Part shown: in pieces, positions 18,100-27,423 of the stretch
How positions within the stretch are numbered: position 1 is the first letter of the stretch
How the letters are laid out: every line of letters begins with the position of its first letter
Origin: Chryseobacterium sp. CH25
GTDB taxonomy: Bacteria > Bacteroidota > Bacteroidia > Flavobacteriales > Weeksellaceae
DNA: 64,000 nucleotides
Reading direction: 5' to 3'
Assembly (NCBI RefSeq): GCF_004119455.1
Contig: NZ_NRQT01000004.1
Coordinates: 248,001 to 312,000, forward strand
The notes under the pieces: generated by a model
Seen by the model: the letters and a program-made list of their open reading frames with translations, nothing else
Database searches by the model: none
Told to the model about the DNA's origin: nothing
Position numbers and translations under genes: made by a program

Positions 18100-18987
18100 A
18101 TGAACGAATTTTTCAAAAAACTACCTTTTCTAGACAATATTTTAAAAGGAATCGGACAGATTATGCTTCAGGAAAACAGATGGACAGGGCTTCTTTTTCT
18201 GATAGGAATCTTTATGGGAAGCTGGCAGTGTGGAGTGGCTGTTTTGCTTTCAACAGCAGCCGGAACCTTTACCGCTATGAAGCTTAAGTATGATCCATCT
18301 GAAATTAATGCCGGATTGTATGGCTTCAGTGCTGCATTGGTAGGAGTAGCATTGGCTTTTCTGTTTGAAACAACAATTCTGATCTGGGTTCTTATTATAT
18401 TAGGCGGAGCATTGGCTGCTGTTATTCAGCATTTCTTTATCCAGAAGAAAATTCCGGTGTTTACTTTTCCTTTTATTATCATTACATGGATATTGGTATT
18501 TGCATTACACCATTTTACTCATATTCCACCATCTGCAGTGCTGAGTGCTGAGGTTGTCCCTTCCAAATATGATGATTTTCTTACCTGTACCAATGGGTTT
18601 GGTGAAGTTATATTTCAAGGGGGAGTTCTTTCGGGAATCATTTTCTTCGTCGCTGTTTTCATCAGTTCACCAATAGCGGCTTTGTATGGATTAGCTGCTT
18701 CTATTCTTGGTGCCGGATTATCACAGTTTAATGGAGAGCCTATTAAAGAAATTCACATGGGTTTATTTGGATTCAATGCAGTACTTTCAGCTATTGTATT
18801 CTCAGGAGTTAAAAAAACAGATGGTTTATGGGTACTTATTGCTGTTCTTATAACGATTGCTATTGACGATCTTTTAATCGATAATCATTGTCTGGATGCA
18901 GTAGGTGGGGTCTTTACTTTCCCTTTTGTAGCCGGAACATGGATCACTCTTTTAATTCAAAAAATATTTATAAAAACTAAAGCGTAG
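18100..18987 (+). CDS. Urea transporter (UT family channel)
   Basis: 295 residues from ATG 18100 (MNEFFKKLPFLDNILKGIGQ); an in-frame ATG at 18061 adds a stretch lying in repeat DNA. The two halves are related, as expected for UT channels: first half GTFTAMKL...EINAGLYGFSAALVGVAL, second half GASILGAGLSQ-like followed by EIHMGLFGFNAVLSAIVF. Ten or so membrane helices are visible. UT proteins let urea pass down its gradient across the inner membrane, feeding the urease next door. Confidence 0.88.
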   Translation: MNEFFKKLPFLDNILKGIGQIMLQENRWTGLLFLIGIFMGSWQCGVAVLLSTAAGTFTAMKLKYDPSEINAGLYGFSAALVGVALAFLFETTILIWVLIILGGALAAVIQHFFIQKKIPVFTFPFIIITWILVFALHHFTHIPPSAVLSAEVVPSKYDDFLTCTNGFGEVIFQGGVLSGIIFFVAVFISSPIAALYGLAASILGAGLSQFNGEPIKEIHMGLFGFNAVLSAIVFSGVKKTDGLWVLIAVLITIAIDDLLIDNHCLDAVGGVFTFPFVAGTWITLLIQKIFIKTKA

Positions 18988-19093
18988 ACTTAAGTTTGAG
19001 AGTGGTAGAGTTTTAGAGTGGAGAGGGTGAATGTTCAAGGTTTAATGTTTAAAGTTCAAGGTTGTTGTACTTTCACTGGTGGCTGGCAATTCA

Positions 19094-19167
19094 CTATTCA
19101 CTTGCGAAGCAAAATTGACTATTGAAATTTAAAACTAAAATATCTCTCATCTCTTCGTCTATTATCT
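19094..19167 (+). repeat. Direct repeat flanking the urea channel gene, right copy
   Basis: Second copy of the 73 bp repeat seen at 17978-18050, about 1.1 kb apart, in the leader of the TonB-dependent receptor gene. Recombination between the two would delete the urea channel. Confidence 0.7.
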
Positions 19168-19201
19168 TTTCTCTCTCTTCTAATTTAATTAAAACAAAAA
19201 A

Positions 19202-21448
19202 ATGAAAATAACTAAAATTGCCGCTGTCTTTCTGATCATGACATTCGGTGGAAAAATGATGGCGCAGGAAACAGAAAAACAGTTGTCAATTAAAGATGCT
19301 GAGGATAAATTTCCAATCGCAGACGTATTGGTAAAATATAATCATGGTAATAGCCATACTCATACAGGAGCAGACGGTACTTTTGCGATTCCTGTTCAAT
19401 CACTTCCTGATACATTAGTGGTGAGCCGCCAGGGATATGATGAGGTGAAATGGGTGGTTACCAATGATGATGATAAAAACAAGGTGATCTTTTTACAGCA
19501 TAAACCCTTTCAGATTTCGGAAGTAGCTATTAATCACAGTTCTTTTTTATCTGCTATTACCAAGGTTGATCTTAATAAATTCCCTGTTAATTCAGCACAG
19601 GATTTATTAAGAAAAGTGCCGGGATTATTCATAGCACAACACGCTGGAGGAGGAAAAGCAGAACAGCTTTTTTTAAGAGGATTTGATGCTGACCACGGAA
19701 CAGATGTAAGCGTAAATGTAGATGGAATGCCTGTGAATATTGTATCTCATGCCCATGGACAGGGATATTCTGATCTTCACTTTGTGATCCCTGAAACGGT
19801 AAATAATATTGATTTCGGAAAAGGATCTTATTATATGGATCGTGGAGATTTCAATACGGCTGGTTATGTCGATTTTCAAACTTATGGAGGGCTGAAAAAT
19901 AGTATGATTAAACTTGAAGGTGGTTCTTTCAACTCCAAAAGAGTATTGGGAATGTTCAATATTCTGCACGATGATCTGGGAAGGAAAAACGCCTATATCG
20001 CTACTGAATATAACTATACAGACGGACCTTTTGATGTAAAACAGAACTTTAACAGGGTTAATATTTTCGGAAAGTATAACCAATGGCTTACGGATAACGA
20101 TTACTTCAATATCCAATTTTCAACATTTAATTCCTCATGGAATGCTTCCGGACAGATTCCTGAACGTGCAGTAGATGAAGGAATCATCGGCAGATGGGGA
20201 AGTATAGATCCTACCGAGGGTGGGAAAACTTCAAGAACCAACCTTCAGATGAATTTTAAGCATATCATTTCTTCTTCTGAACAGATTGATGCAATGGCCT
20301 TCTATTCAAAATATAATTTCAACCTGTACTCTGATTTTACGTTTTATTTAAAAGATAAAGATCACGGGGATGAAATTCAGCAGACAGACGGAAGAAATAT
20401 CTATGGAGCAGAAGTAAAATATACCAAAAGTTTTTCGCTTCCTAGCAGTTCCTTAAACTGGATTTCAGGAATCGGATTAAGAAATGATGACATCAATACT
20501 TTACAACTGAATCATGTTTATCACAGAGATGTGCTGCTTGACAGGCTTTCTGATGTAAACGGAACGGAAACCAATCTTCATGCCTATTCAGGTCTGGTTT
20601 GGAAAACTGGGAAATGGACCATCAATCCGGCTGTAAGAGTAGATCATTTCATCTTTAATATGCATAATCTGCTGGATGCAGAACAATTACCTTCAGGACA
20701 ATCAAAAGAAGCCACCAGAGTAAGTCCTAAACTGAATTTCTCCTATGCGCAGAGTGATAATGTAATGTGGTTCCTAAAAACCGGGATGGGATTCCATTCC
20801 AATGATATGAGGGTAGTAGTGACGAATAAGAATGAAAATACCCTTCCATATTCTATCGGAGCTGACTTTGGAGTAAGGCTACACCCATTCAAATCATTAA
20901 TTATTACGCCTGCTGTATGGTATATGGATCTGCAACAGGAGTTTGTTTATGTAGGAGATGATGCTGTAGTAGAACCATCCGGAAAATCAAGACGCTTTGG
21001 AGCTGACTTGGGAATCCGTTTTCAGCCATTGGAAAACTTCTATCTGAATGCAGACATCAACTATTCTCATGCAAGATTTATTGAAGAAGAAAAAGGACAG
21101 GATTATATTCCATTAGCACCGGTAGTTACGAGTACAGGATCTGTAAACTGGGATTTCCTGAACGGATTTTCTTTAGGACTTCAGTACCGTTATCTTGGAG
21201 AAAGACCAGCTGTGGAAGATAATAGCATCAAGACGAAAGCTTACTTCGTTAATGATCTGGTATTGTCTTACAACCGTCAGAAATGGGGAGCCAATATTCA
21301 GGTTAACAACCTGTTCAATGTAAAATGGAATGAAGCTCAGTTTGCCACAGAAACTCAATTGAAAGGAGAAGCAGAACCTATCACAGATCTTACGTATACA
21401 CCGGGAAGCCCGTTTGGAGTAAGAGTGGGAGTGTATTATAAGTTTTAG
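19202..21448 (+). CDS. TonB-dependent outer-membrane receptor, probably nickel complex uptake
   Basis: 748 residues: signal peptide (ends MMAQ), a carboxypeptidase-regulatory-like domain (about residues 25-100), a plug domain (SAQDLLRKVPGLFIAQHAGG, LFLRGFDADHGTD, histidine-rich VNIVSHAHGQG) and a 22-strand barrel ending in the aromatic residue YYKF. TonB-dependent receptors import scarce ligands with energy from ExbBD-TonB. The position in the urease locus together with histidine-rich plug loops suggests a nickel chelate as substrate, which is inference. Confidence 0.88.
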   Translation: MKITKIAAVFLIMTFGGKMMAQETEKQLSIKDAEDKFPIADVLVKYNHGNSHTHTGADGTFAIPVQSLPDTLVVSRQGYDEVKWVVTNDDDKNKVIFLQHKPFQISEVAINHSSFLSAITKVDLNKFPVNSAQDLLRKVPGLFIAQHAGGGKAEQLFLRGFDADHGTDVSVNVDGMPVNIVSHAHGQGYSDLHFVIPETVNNIDFGKGSYYMDRGDFNTAGYVDFQTYGGLKNSMIKLEGGSFNSKRVLGMFNILHDDLGRKNAYIATEYNYTDGPFDVKQNFNRVNIFGKYNQWLTDNDYFNIQFSTFNSSWNASGQIPERAVDEGIIGRWGSIDPTEGGKTSRTNLQMNFKHIISSSEQIDAMAFYSKYNFNLYSDFTFYLKDKDHGDEIQQTDGRNIYGAEVKYTKSFSLPSSSLNWISGIGLRNDDINTLQLNHVYHRDVLLDRLSDVNGTETNLHAYSGLVWKTGKWTINPAVRVDHFIFNMHNLLDAEQLPSGQSKEATRVSPKLNFSYAQSDNVMWFLKTGMGFHSNDMRVVVTNKNENTLPYSIGADFGVRLHPFKSLIITPAVWYMDLQQEFVYVGDDAVVEPSGKSRRFGADLGIRFQPLENFYLNADINYSHARFIEEEKGQDYIPLAPVVTSTGSVNWDFLNGFSLGLQYRYLGERPAVEDNSIKTKAYFVNDLVLSYNRQKWGANIQVNNLFNVKWNEAQFATETQLKGEAEPITDLTYTPGSPFGVRVGVYYKF

Positions 21449-21579
21449 AGTGAGAGAATTTGAGGGTTTGAGAGCTGGGGAGTAAAGTTATTTTCAAATT
21501 AGCTCATTCTCAAATTTTCAAATTCTCTTCTTTCTACATTACAAATTTTGTCTAACTTTAATTTATCATAATATCGGAT

Positions 21580-22467
21580 ATGGAAGTATTATCCAATTTT
21601 CAGTATAAAAAACTTTTTCTGCCGAATATCACGGAGAAAATATTAGCCAATAATGCAGATATACAGCTTTACCGGATAGAGAATTACCTCAAAGGGATTT
21701 TGATGCCGGTGATTCCATACCGTACAACCTTTAACTTCATCATTTTTGTTACCAACGGACATATCAAACAGTATCTTGAAAATAAAGAATACCATGCTGA
21801 AAAAGGCGGTGTCATCTTTATTAAACAAGGAACAATTACTGCTACCGTAGAACTTTCAGATGATATTGAAGGCTTTTTCCTGGCTTATGAAAATAATATT
21901 TTGTCTGAACAGGAATTACCCAAACATAAGAGCAGTATTTTCTTTATGACTCCTTTTCTGAATTTGGATAGCCTTACTTACGGGACTATTACCCAACTTC
22001 TTCCCATCATGGAACAGGAATTATGGCTGAATAATCTGAATATAAATGATGTTGTAGTCACTATGCTGCATCTTATTCTCATCAAAATGCTGAGCACAGA
22101 TTCAGATACCCATCATAAATCCGCCACACGTCCTATGGAATTATCCCTTCAGTTCCGGGATCTTTTATTTAAATATCATGTAGTGGAAAAACGGGTGGCA
22201 TTCTTTGCCAATAAGTTATCTGTAACAGAAAGTTACCTGAATAAATGTGTAAAAAGTGTTACTCAAAAATCACCGAAGCAATGGATCAATGAGATTGATA
22301 TTAATTACAGCAAAGCTTTGCTGCATTCCAGTAAAGATATTGCTGAAATTGCCTATGAACTGAATTTTCATACTGCATCTCATTTTACCCAGCTTTTTAA
22401 GAAAATTGCCGGAGTTACTCCTAAAGAATATAGAATACAGTTTCTGAACAACAGAACTACGGTTTAA
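21580..22467 (+). CDS. AraC-family transcriptional regulator of the urease region
   Basis: 295 residues: an N-terminal cupin-like sensing part and a C-terminal double HTH (about residues 195-290) with VAFFANKLSVTESYLNKCVK and the recognition segment IAYELNFHTASHFTQLFKKI, ending GVTPKEYR. It follows the TonB-dependent receptor on the same strand by 130 bp and ends in a perfect hairpin. It may control the receptor or urease genes in response to urea, nickel or nitrogen status; this is inferred from position only. Confidence 0.85.
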   Translation: MEVLSNFQYKKLFLPNITEKILANNADIQLYRIENYLKGILMPVIPYRTTFNFIIFVTNGHIKQYLENKEYHAEKGGVIFIKQGTITATVELSDDIEGFFLAYENNILSEQELPKHKSSIFFMTPFLNLDSLTYGTITQLLPIMEQELWLNNLNINDVVVTMLHLILIKMLSTDSDTHHKSATRPMELSLQFRDLLFKYHVVEKRVAFFANKLSVTESYLNKCVKSVTQKSPKQWINEIDINYSKALLHSSKDIAEIAYELNFHTASHFTQLFKKIAGVTPKEYRIQFLNNRTTV

Positions 22468-22509
22468 TTTGAGAATAAGTATAGGAAGATTTATCCTTCA
22501 ATATTTTTT

Positions 22510-22547
22510 ATATCCCTGTAAAAATACTTCTGTTTTTACAGGGATAT
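22510..22547. terminator. Bidirectional terminator after the AraC regulator
   Basis: ATATCCCTGTAAAAA and TTTTTACAGGGATAT form a perfect 15-pair stem with a short loop. It lies between convergent genes and marks the right end of the urease locus. Confidence 0.85.
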
Positions 22548-22558
22548 TATTTTACTCA

Positions 22559-22996
22559 TTAGATTCTAAGGTGATCAGGCTTCCATTTTTTAATAGATCT
22601 TTTGATCTCATCTCCTGAAATATTTTGGTGAAGTGCCCTGTACAAAAGCTCTTTGAATTCATCGTCATACGCAAACCACAAAGCTGCAATCTGGTCAAAT
22701 CTTAATTTTTCAACCGTTTCATCAGATCTTCTGTTAAAAATCTCGAAATACCGTTGCTTAAATTCAAAGATGATCATACGGTTTTGAAGTCCCAGTGCAT
22801 AATGCTGTCTGGTCATAAAAGCCAGATAGAAAAGTAGAAAAATTACAATTGAAAATAAAATCCAAACCAATTGATTACTGGAATCATCCCAGATTTTATA
22901 GATTCCTAAGATCTCCAATACAATTAATAAAGGAAGATAAATAAAATGATGAGGTGGGTAAAACTTCCTGTGGTTATTATAGTTTTGCTGTTTCAT
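22559..22996 (-). CDS. Small two-helix membrane protein (DUF6526-like)
   Basis: 145 residues. Two membrane helices (FIYLPLLIVLEILGIYKIW and LVWILFSIVIFLLFYLAF) are followed by a soluble part with LQNRMIIFEFKQRYFEI and DEFKELLYRALHQN. The pattern RQHYALGLQNRMI and the layout match a widespread Bacteroidota family of unknown function that I recall as DUF6526; that name is from memory. No role is known. Confidence 0.7.
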   Translation of the reverse strand: MKQQNYNNHRKFYPPHHFIYLPLLIVLEILGIYKIWDDSSNQLVWILFSIVIFLLFYLAFMTRQHYALGLQNRMIIFEFKQRYFEIFNRRSDETVEKLRFDQIAALWFAYDDEFKELLYRALHQNISGDEIKRSIKKWKPDHLRI

Positions 22997-23135
22997 GGGA
23001 GAAATGTAGTAATAATTTTCTCAAAATTTGCATTTGTAATAATAATTAATGTTTTATGGAGTAAATTTGATCTTATTTTAGCTGAAATATTAATAATTTA
23101 AAAGTTTTTTTAGAAGATTTCAAAAGAGATATGCT

Positions 23136-24242
23136 ATGAAAAATATTGTATTTGCTATGTGTACATTATTCTTTACAACAACCTCTCTTGTTGCTCAGAA
23201 TCATAAGAAAGAGATAATGGGATATCTGAAAAGAGAGATGAAGGAGCAGAAAATTCCAGGACTACAGATTGCTGTTATTAAAAATAATAAGGTGTTATTT
23301 TCAGAATCCCTTGGAATAGCCAATGTTGAATTTACTGTTCCTGTAACTCATACAACGAAATTTTCTATCAATTCTATTGCTAAAATATTCACTGCGGTTA
23401 CCATTATGCAGCTTGTTGAAAAGGGAAACCTGCGAATTGAAGATCCAATCTCAGATTATTTAGATCCTTTACCTGAAAATTGGGGCAACATTACAGTGAA
23501 ACAGCTATTAAGTCATACTTCAGGTTTACCGGACATAGAAAATGAAAGAGGAGATGGATTGATTAGTGATAAAGGACAGGATTCTGCGTGGGTAAAAGTA
23601 CAGACTTTACCAATGTTATCCGAACCTGGAGAGAAATTTAATTATAATGCTACTAATTATCTTCTGTTACAGAAAATCATTGAAAAAGTGAGCCAATTTC
23701 CTTTTGAAAAATTAGTAGAGATACAACAGTTGAAGCCAGCTGGAATGAGTAATACAAAATATGCCAATTCGTATGATATTCTTGGGAATAAATCTCCCAC
23801 ATACAGTTTTTATCATCTGGATAAAGCAACGGGAAACCATATTAAAGTTGATAAGCTGACTGAAATATATGAAGATTTTCCCACCAATTTCAGAACAGAT
23901 GCCGGTGTATTTACCAATGCTGATGATATGGCTAAATGGATCATTGCATTGCAAAAAGGAATGTTCTTACAGCAGAGAGAAAGTATTACTACAATTTGGA
24001 CTCCTGTCTCATTAAACAATGGTAGTTATGATGGTTTTGGGGGAATTCTAAATGCTTATGCATTAGGTTGGCCAATCATAAAAAGAACATCACATATTGC
24101 TGCTGCTGCACTTGGTGGTGGCCGTGCGTCAGTTCATATTTATCCGAATGATGATCTGGCTATTATTTTACTGACAAACCTTACCGGGGTAGAAACCTAT
24201 ACCATAGTGGAAAATGTTTCAAAATATTATTTTAAAGACTAG
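23136..24242 (+). CDS. Serine hydrolase of the beta-lactamase/penicillin-binding-protein fold
   Basis: 368 residues with signal peptide (MKNIVFAMCTLFFTTTSLVA) and a class C-type fold. The nucleophile motif SIAK is at residues 80-83, followed by LLSHTSGLPD and the YNATNY motif (YxN). These enzymes are exported peptidases, esterases or D-aminopeptidases; few are true beta-lactamases. No operon partner is evident. Substrate cannot be assigned from sequence. Confidence 0.85.
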   Translation: MKNIVFAMCTLFFTTTSLVAQNHKKEIMGYLKREMKEQKIPGLQIAVIKNNKVLFSESLGIANVEFTVPVTHTTKFSINSIAKIFTAVTIMQLVEKGNLRIEDPISDYLDPLPENWGNITVKQLLSHTSGLPDIENERGDGLISDKGQDSAWVKVQTLPMLSEPGEKFNYNATNYLLLQKIIEKVSQFPFEKLVEIQQLKPAGMSNTKYANSYDILGNKSPTYSFYHLDKATGNHIKVDKLTEIYEDFPTNFRTDAGVFTNADDMAKWIIALQKGMFLQQRESITTIWTPVSLNNGSYDGFGGILNAYALGWPIIKRTSHIAAAALGGGRASVHIYPNDDLAIILLTNLTGVETYTIVENVSKYYFKD

Positions 24243-24490
24243 TTTTATCTTCCAGTAAAATCCGGGATTAAAAATATAAAGATTTAAAACTGTTGAAGAA
24301 TACTTTTTAACCCAGATTTTTATACTTATATTGATACAGTGTTTTAAACAAAATTGATAAGCAAATATTCACTAGTATTCATACGCTTTATAAAATCGTG
24401 CATCTGTGACATTGAAAAATTCATGTTCTTTGCACCCTCTATCAGAATTCATGAAAAAATAATATATCATTAGGAAAATAGGGGCTTTAT

Positions 24491-24524
24491 TTGATCCTCT
24501 GACTTCAAATTTTTCGTAACTTTC
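24491..24524 (+). promoter_or_regulatory. Candidate promoter of the Xaa-Pro aminopeptidase gene
   Basis: TTG at 24491-24493 and TAACTTTC at 24517-24524, 23 bases apart, match TTG-N17-23-TAnnTTTG except the last base. The preceding spacer 24243-24490 is AT-rich with nothing else recognised. Confidence 0.45.
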
Positions 24525-24535
24525 GGTGTTTAAAA

Positions 24536-26314
24536 ATGAAAAGAATGACTTCAAAGGAAAAAGTTGCTGCGCTTCGTGAAGAAATGCAGAAAAATAATGT
24601 TGATGCATTTATCGTATATTCTGCAGATCCGCATATGAGTGAGTACCTTCCTGAAGAATGGCAGGAAAGAGCATGGCTGTCAGGATTTTTAGGTTCTGCC
24701 GGTTTTGTGGTAGTTACGAAAGATAAAGCAGGTCTTTGGACAGACGGAAGATACTTTACACAGGCTGCTATTGAGCTGGATGGTTCAGGAATTGACCTTT
24801 TCAAAGATGGTATAGAAGGAACTCCCAATTATATTGATTGGATCATTTCCGAAATTCCGGCTGGAGGTAAGGTAGCTGTAAATGCTTTAGCTGCTTCCAA
24901 TGCCAATTGGGAACTGCTTTCTCAAAAATTTAATTCAAAAAATATTACCCTTGCAGATATTCCACTTCTAAAAGAGGTTTGGAAAGAAAGAGGAACACCG
25001 TCTGCTAACCCAATTTTTGTGCAGCCCGTAGAAAGAGCCGGGAAATCTGTAGCAGATAAACTTTCTGCGATTCGTCAGAAAATGGAAGAGCAGGAAGCAA
25101 CTGTTCACATCATTTCAAGTCTTGATGATGTGGCATGGACATCTAACCTGAGAGGAAGTGATGTACAGAGCAATCCTGTATTTTTAGGATATATTGTCAT
25201 TACAAAAAATGATGCTGTTCTATTCACAGGGTTAGAGAAACTTGAAGTAGAAGCAAGAAAACAAATGGATGATTCTTTCGTAAAAATGATGCCTTACGAA
25301 GAATTTTATAACTATCTGAAAGCATTCAAAAATGAAAAAGTACTGGTTTCTCCAAACAGCAACCAGCAGATTTTTGAAACCCTAAAAGCAGATAATCAAT
25401 TTATCAAAGCTCCCGTACCAGGAAACCTGATGAAAGCTCAGAAAAATGAAACTGAGTTGGAAGGTTTCAGAACCGTAATGGTAAGAGACGGTGTAGCAAT
25501 GGTAAAATTCCTTTACTGGCTGACTCACAACGCAGGAAAAGAAGCCATGAATGAGTATTCCATCGGTGAAAAACTGAGAGGTTTCCGTGCTGAAGGGAAG
25601 AATTTTGTAGGTGAGAGCTTTGGTTCCATCATAGGATATAAAGATAACGGAGCTATTATGCACTATTCTGCCAAAGAAGAAGGCAGCAAAGAAGTAACCA
25701 ATGAAGATACAATCCTTGTAGATTCAGGAGGTCAGTATCTTGAAGGAACTACAGATATTACAAGAACTTTTGCATTAGGAACTCCTTCTGAGGAATTCAA
25801 GAGAAACTCTACATTGGTATTACAGGGATTAATCCGTTTATCAATGGTAAAATTCCCTAAAGGAACAAGAGGAGTACAGCTTGATGCTATTGCAAGACTT
25901 CCGTTGTGGATGGAAGCTAAAGACTTCAACCACGGAACAGGACATGGAGTAGGAAGCTTTATGAATGTTCACGAAGGTCCGCAAAATATCAGAAAAGACT
26001 TGAATCCTCAGGAACTTCTTCCGGGAATGGTGTTATCCAACGAACCTGGATACTATCTTGAAGGACATTACGGAATCCGTCATGAGAACCTTATTGCAGT
26101 AAAAGAAGCAGAGAAAACAATTCACGGAACATTCTATGAATTTGAAACATTAACATTCTGCCCGTTCTTTAAAGATACTGTAGTGAAGGAAATTCTTTCA
26201 GAAAATGAGATCGCATGGCTGAATGATTACCATAAAACATGCGAAGGAAAACTGGCTCCTTATTTAGAAGGAGAAGTTAAAGAATGGTTCTTAGAATTGG
26301 TAAGCCCATTATAG
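24536..26314 (+). CDS. Xaa-Pro aminopeptidase (M24B metallopeptidase)
   Basis: 592 residues with the three-domain layout of aminopeptidase P: two creatinase-like N-terminal domains and a C-terminal pita-bread catalytic domain. The dimetal ligands can be seen in VDSGGQYLEGTTDITRTF (two Asp), FNHGTGHGVGSFMNVHEGP (His), and NEPGYYLEGHYGIRHENL (Glu). It removes an N-terminal residue before proline, in the cytoplasm since no signal peptide is seen. ATG 24536 is the first start; ATG 24545 is an alternative. Confidence 0.93.
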   Translation: MKRMTSKEKVAALREEMQKNNVDAFIVYSADPHMSEYLPEEWQERAWLSGFLGSAGFVVVTKDKAGLWTDGRYFTQAAIELDGSGIDLFKDGIEGTPNYIDWIISEIPAGGKVAVNALAASNANWELLSQKFNSKNITLADIPLLKEVWKERGTPSANPIFVQPVERAGKSVADKLSAIRQKMEEQEATVHIISSLDDVAWTSNLRGSDVQSNPVFLGYIVITKNDAVLFTGLEKLEVEARKQMDDSFVKMMPYEEFYNYLKAFKNEKVLVSPNSNQQIFETLKADNQFIKAPVPGNLMKAQKNETELEGFRTVMVRDGVAMVKFLYWLTHNAGKEAMNEYSIGEKLRGFRAEGKNFVGESFGSIIGYKDNGAIMHYSAKEEGSKEVTNEDTILVDSGGQYLEGTTDITRTFALGTPSEEFKRNSTLVLQGLIRLSMVKFPKGTRGVQLDAIARLPLWMEAKDFNHGTGHGVGSFMNVHEGPQNIRKDLNPQELLPGMVLSNEPGYYLEGHYGIRHENLIAVKEAEKTIHGTFYEFETLTFCPFFKDTVVKEILSENEIAWLNDYHKTCEGKLAPYLEGEVKEWFLELVSPL

Positions 26315-26382
26315 TAAAAATAAAGTTGATGTTGCAGAACATTACACTTTAAAATATTAAACAAAATAATTGTTAGATCAGT

Positions 26383-26417
26383 AAAAGTCCTGTAAGTTTT
26401 CTTGCAGGGCTTTTTTG
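26383..26417 (+). terminator. Terminator of the Xaa-Pro aminopeptidase gene
   Basis: AAGTCCTGTAAG pairs with CTTGCAGGGCTT (two wobble pairs) around TTTT, followed by a T run. Confidence 0.8.
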
Positions 26418-26486
26418 TTTATGCAACCGTATTTTTACGGATAAAACTCTAGTGATTCTCCTGATGTAGGGGATTAAAGAGCTCTC

Positions 26487-26494
26487 TATATTTG
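26487..26494 (+). promoter_or_regulatory. Candidate -7 box (TATATTTG) of a short transcription unit
   Basis: TATATTTG matches TAnnTTTG. No TTG at -33 was found. About 50 bases downstream is a strong terminator, and no gene lies between. The 488 bp gap 26315-26802 thus holds two terminators, this box, and a dispersed repeat. Confidence 0.3.
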
Positions 26495-26542
26495 CATCAG
26501 CAAACACATCATTTCATATTTCATATAATAACAATTGGTACG

Positions 26543-26570
26543 ATCATCCCGCTCTGGGATGATTTTTTTA
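26543..26570 (+). terminator. Hairpin terminator ahead of the Crp-type gene
   Basis: ATCATCCC and GGGATGAT form an eight-pair stem (loop gctct) followed by seven T. It has no gene directly upstream; it may end a small RNA of about 70 nt or act as a leader attenuator. Confidence 0.65.
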
Positions 26571-26680
26571 TGATTTCCGGTTAAGGAGATTTCCAGATTC
26601 TTTTAATGCTAAGGTTTTTAATCAAGTATGAAAAGAGTTTCGTTCGCTGAGGTATTATATTTAGCAAAGACATTTTCTGC

Positions 26681-26760
26681 TTCCTTGCTGAGTGAAACGC
26701 CTTTGCGATCTTAAAAAAATGAACACTCCGGGAAAAACCTTGCGCACTATTGCGTGATAA
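26681..26760. repeat. Dispersed intergenic repeat (ccttgctgagtg type), copy 2
   Basis: ccttgctgagtgaaacgcct followed by ttgcga, an A-rich stretch, and aaaaaccttgcgca. It matches the copy at 15471-15560 between ureF and ureG. Confidence 0.5.
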
Positions 26761-26802
26761 TAATATAAACCTTTATTTTCGCTGTATTAAGAAAACCTCC
26801 CA

Positions 26803-27369
26803 ATGGTACATGATTTTTTTCGAAGTTTTGACTTGTTTTCAGAAAATGAAATTGAAGAATTTTTACAACTTTTTGAAATCAGAAAAGTCAGTAAGAACGA
26901 ATATTTTATACAGGAAGGCGAGAAATGTAAGGAAGTGGCATTTATCCAATCCGGGATCTTTCGCTCTTTCTATCTTTCCGATGATGGAAAAGACATGACA
27001 TATTGTTTCAGGTTTCCTAATACCATGATGGCGGCCTATTCATCATTCATTTCCGGATGTCTCAGCAAAGAAAGTATGCAGGCTATTACAGATGCCGAAT
27101 TATTGATTTTAAAAAAGGAAAAAATGGACGCCTTAGTACAGGATAAACTTAATTGGATGAAATTTCTAAAGATCATCGCCGAACAGGAATATCTTGAATT
27201 GGAAAACAGATTTTTTCAGCTTCAGAGAGATACTGCCAGTCAGCGTTATGAAGCACTTCTTAAAAACTATCCGGATTATATTCAGAAAATTCCATTGCAG
27301 TATCTGGCTTCCTATCTTGGTATTACTCAAAGACATTTAAGCCGTATCAGAAAGGAGATTTCTTTTTAG
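26803..27369 (+). CDS. Crp/Fnr-family transcriptional regulator
   Basis: 188 residues: a cyclic-nucleotide-binding-type beta-roll (about residues 1-120, with EGEKCKEVAFIQSGIFRSFY) and a short C-terminal helix-turn-helix (IPLQYLASYLGITQRHLSRIRKEI). This is the Bacteroidota subtype, which usually lacks the cAMP contacts and often sits beside the gene it controls. It precedes the two oxidoreductase genes by 54 bp on the same strand and probably regulates them. The ATG at 26803 gives a normal family start. Confidence 0.88.
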   Translation: MVHDFFRSFDLFSENEIEEFLQLFEIRKVSKNEYFIQEGEKCKEVAFIQSGIFRSFYLSDDGKDMTYCFRFPNTMMAAYSSFISGCLSKESMQAITDAELLILKKEKMDALVQDKLNWMKFLKIIAEQEYLELENRFFQLQRDTASQRYEALLKNYPDYIQKIPLQYLASYLGITQRHLSRIRKEISF

Positions 27370-27423
27370 ACATTTGTCCTGTTTATTGGCTGATGGGCTC
27401 TATAATTTTGTCAAAAAAAATAA

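Noticed and set aside
23136..24242. Class C beta-lactamase resistance gene
   Set aside because: It has the fold motifs but belongs to the wide serine hydrolase family; no feature points to antibiotic hydrolysis.
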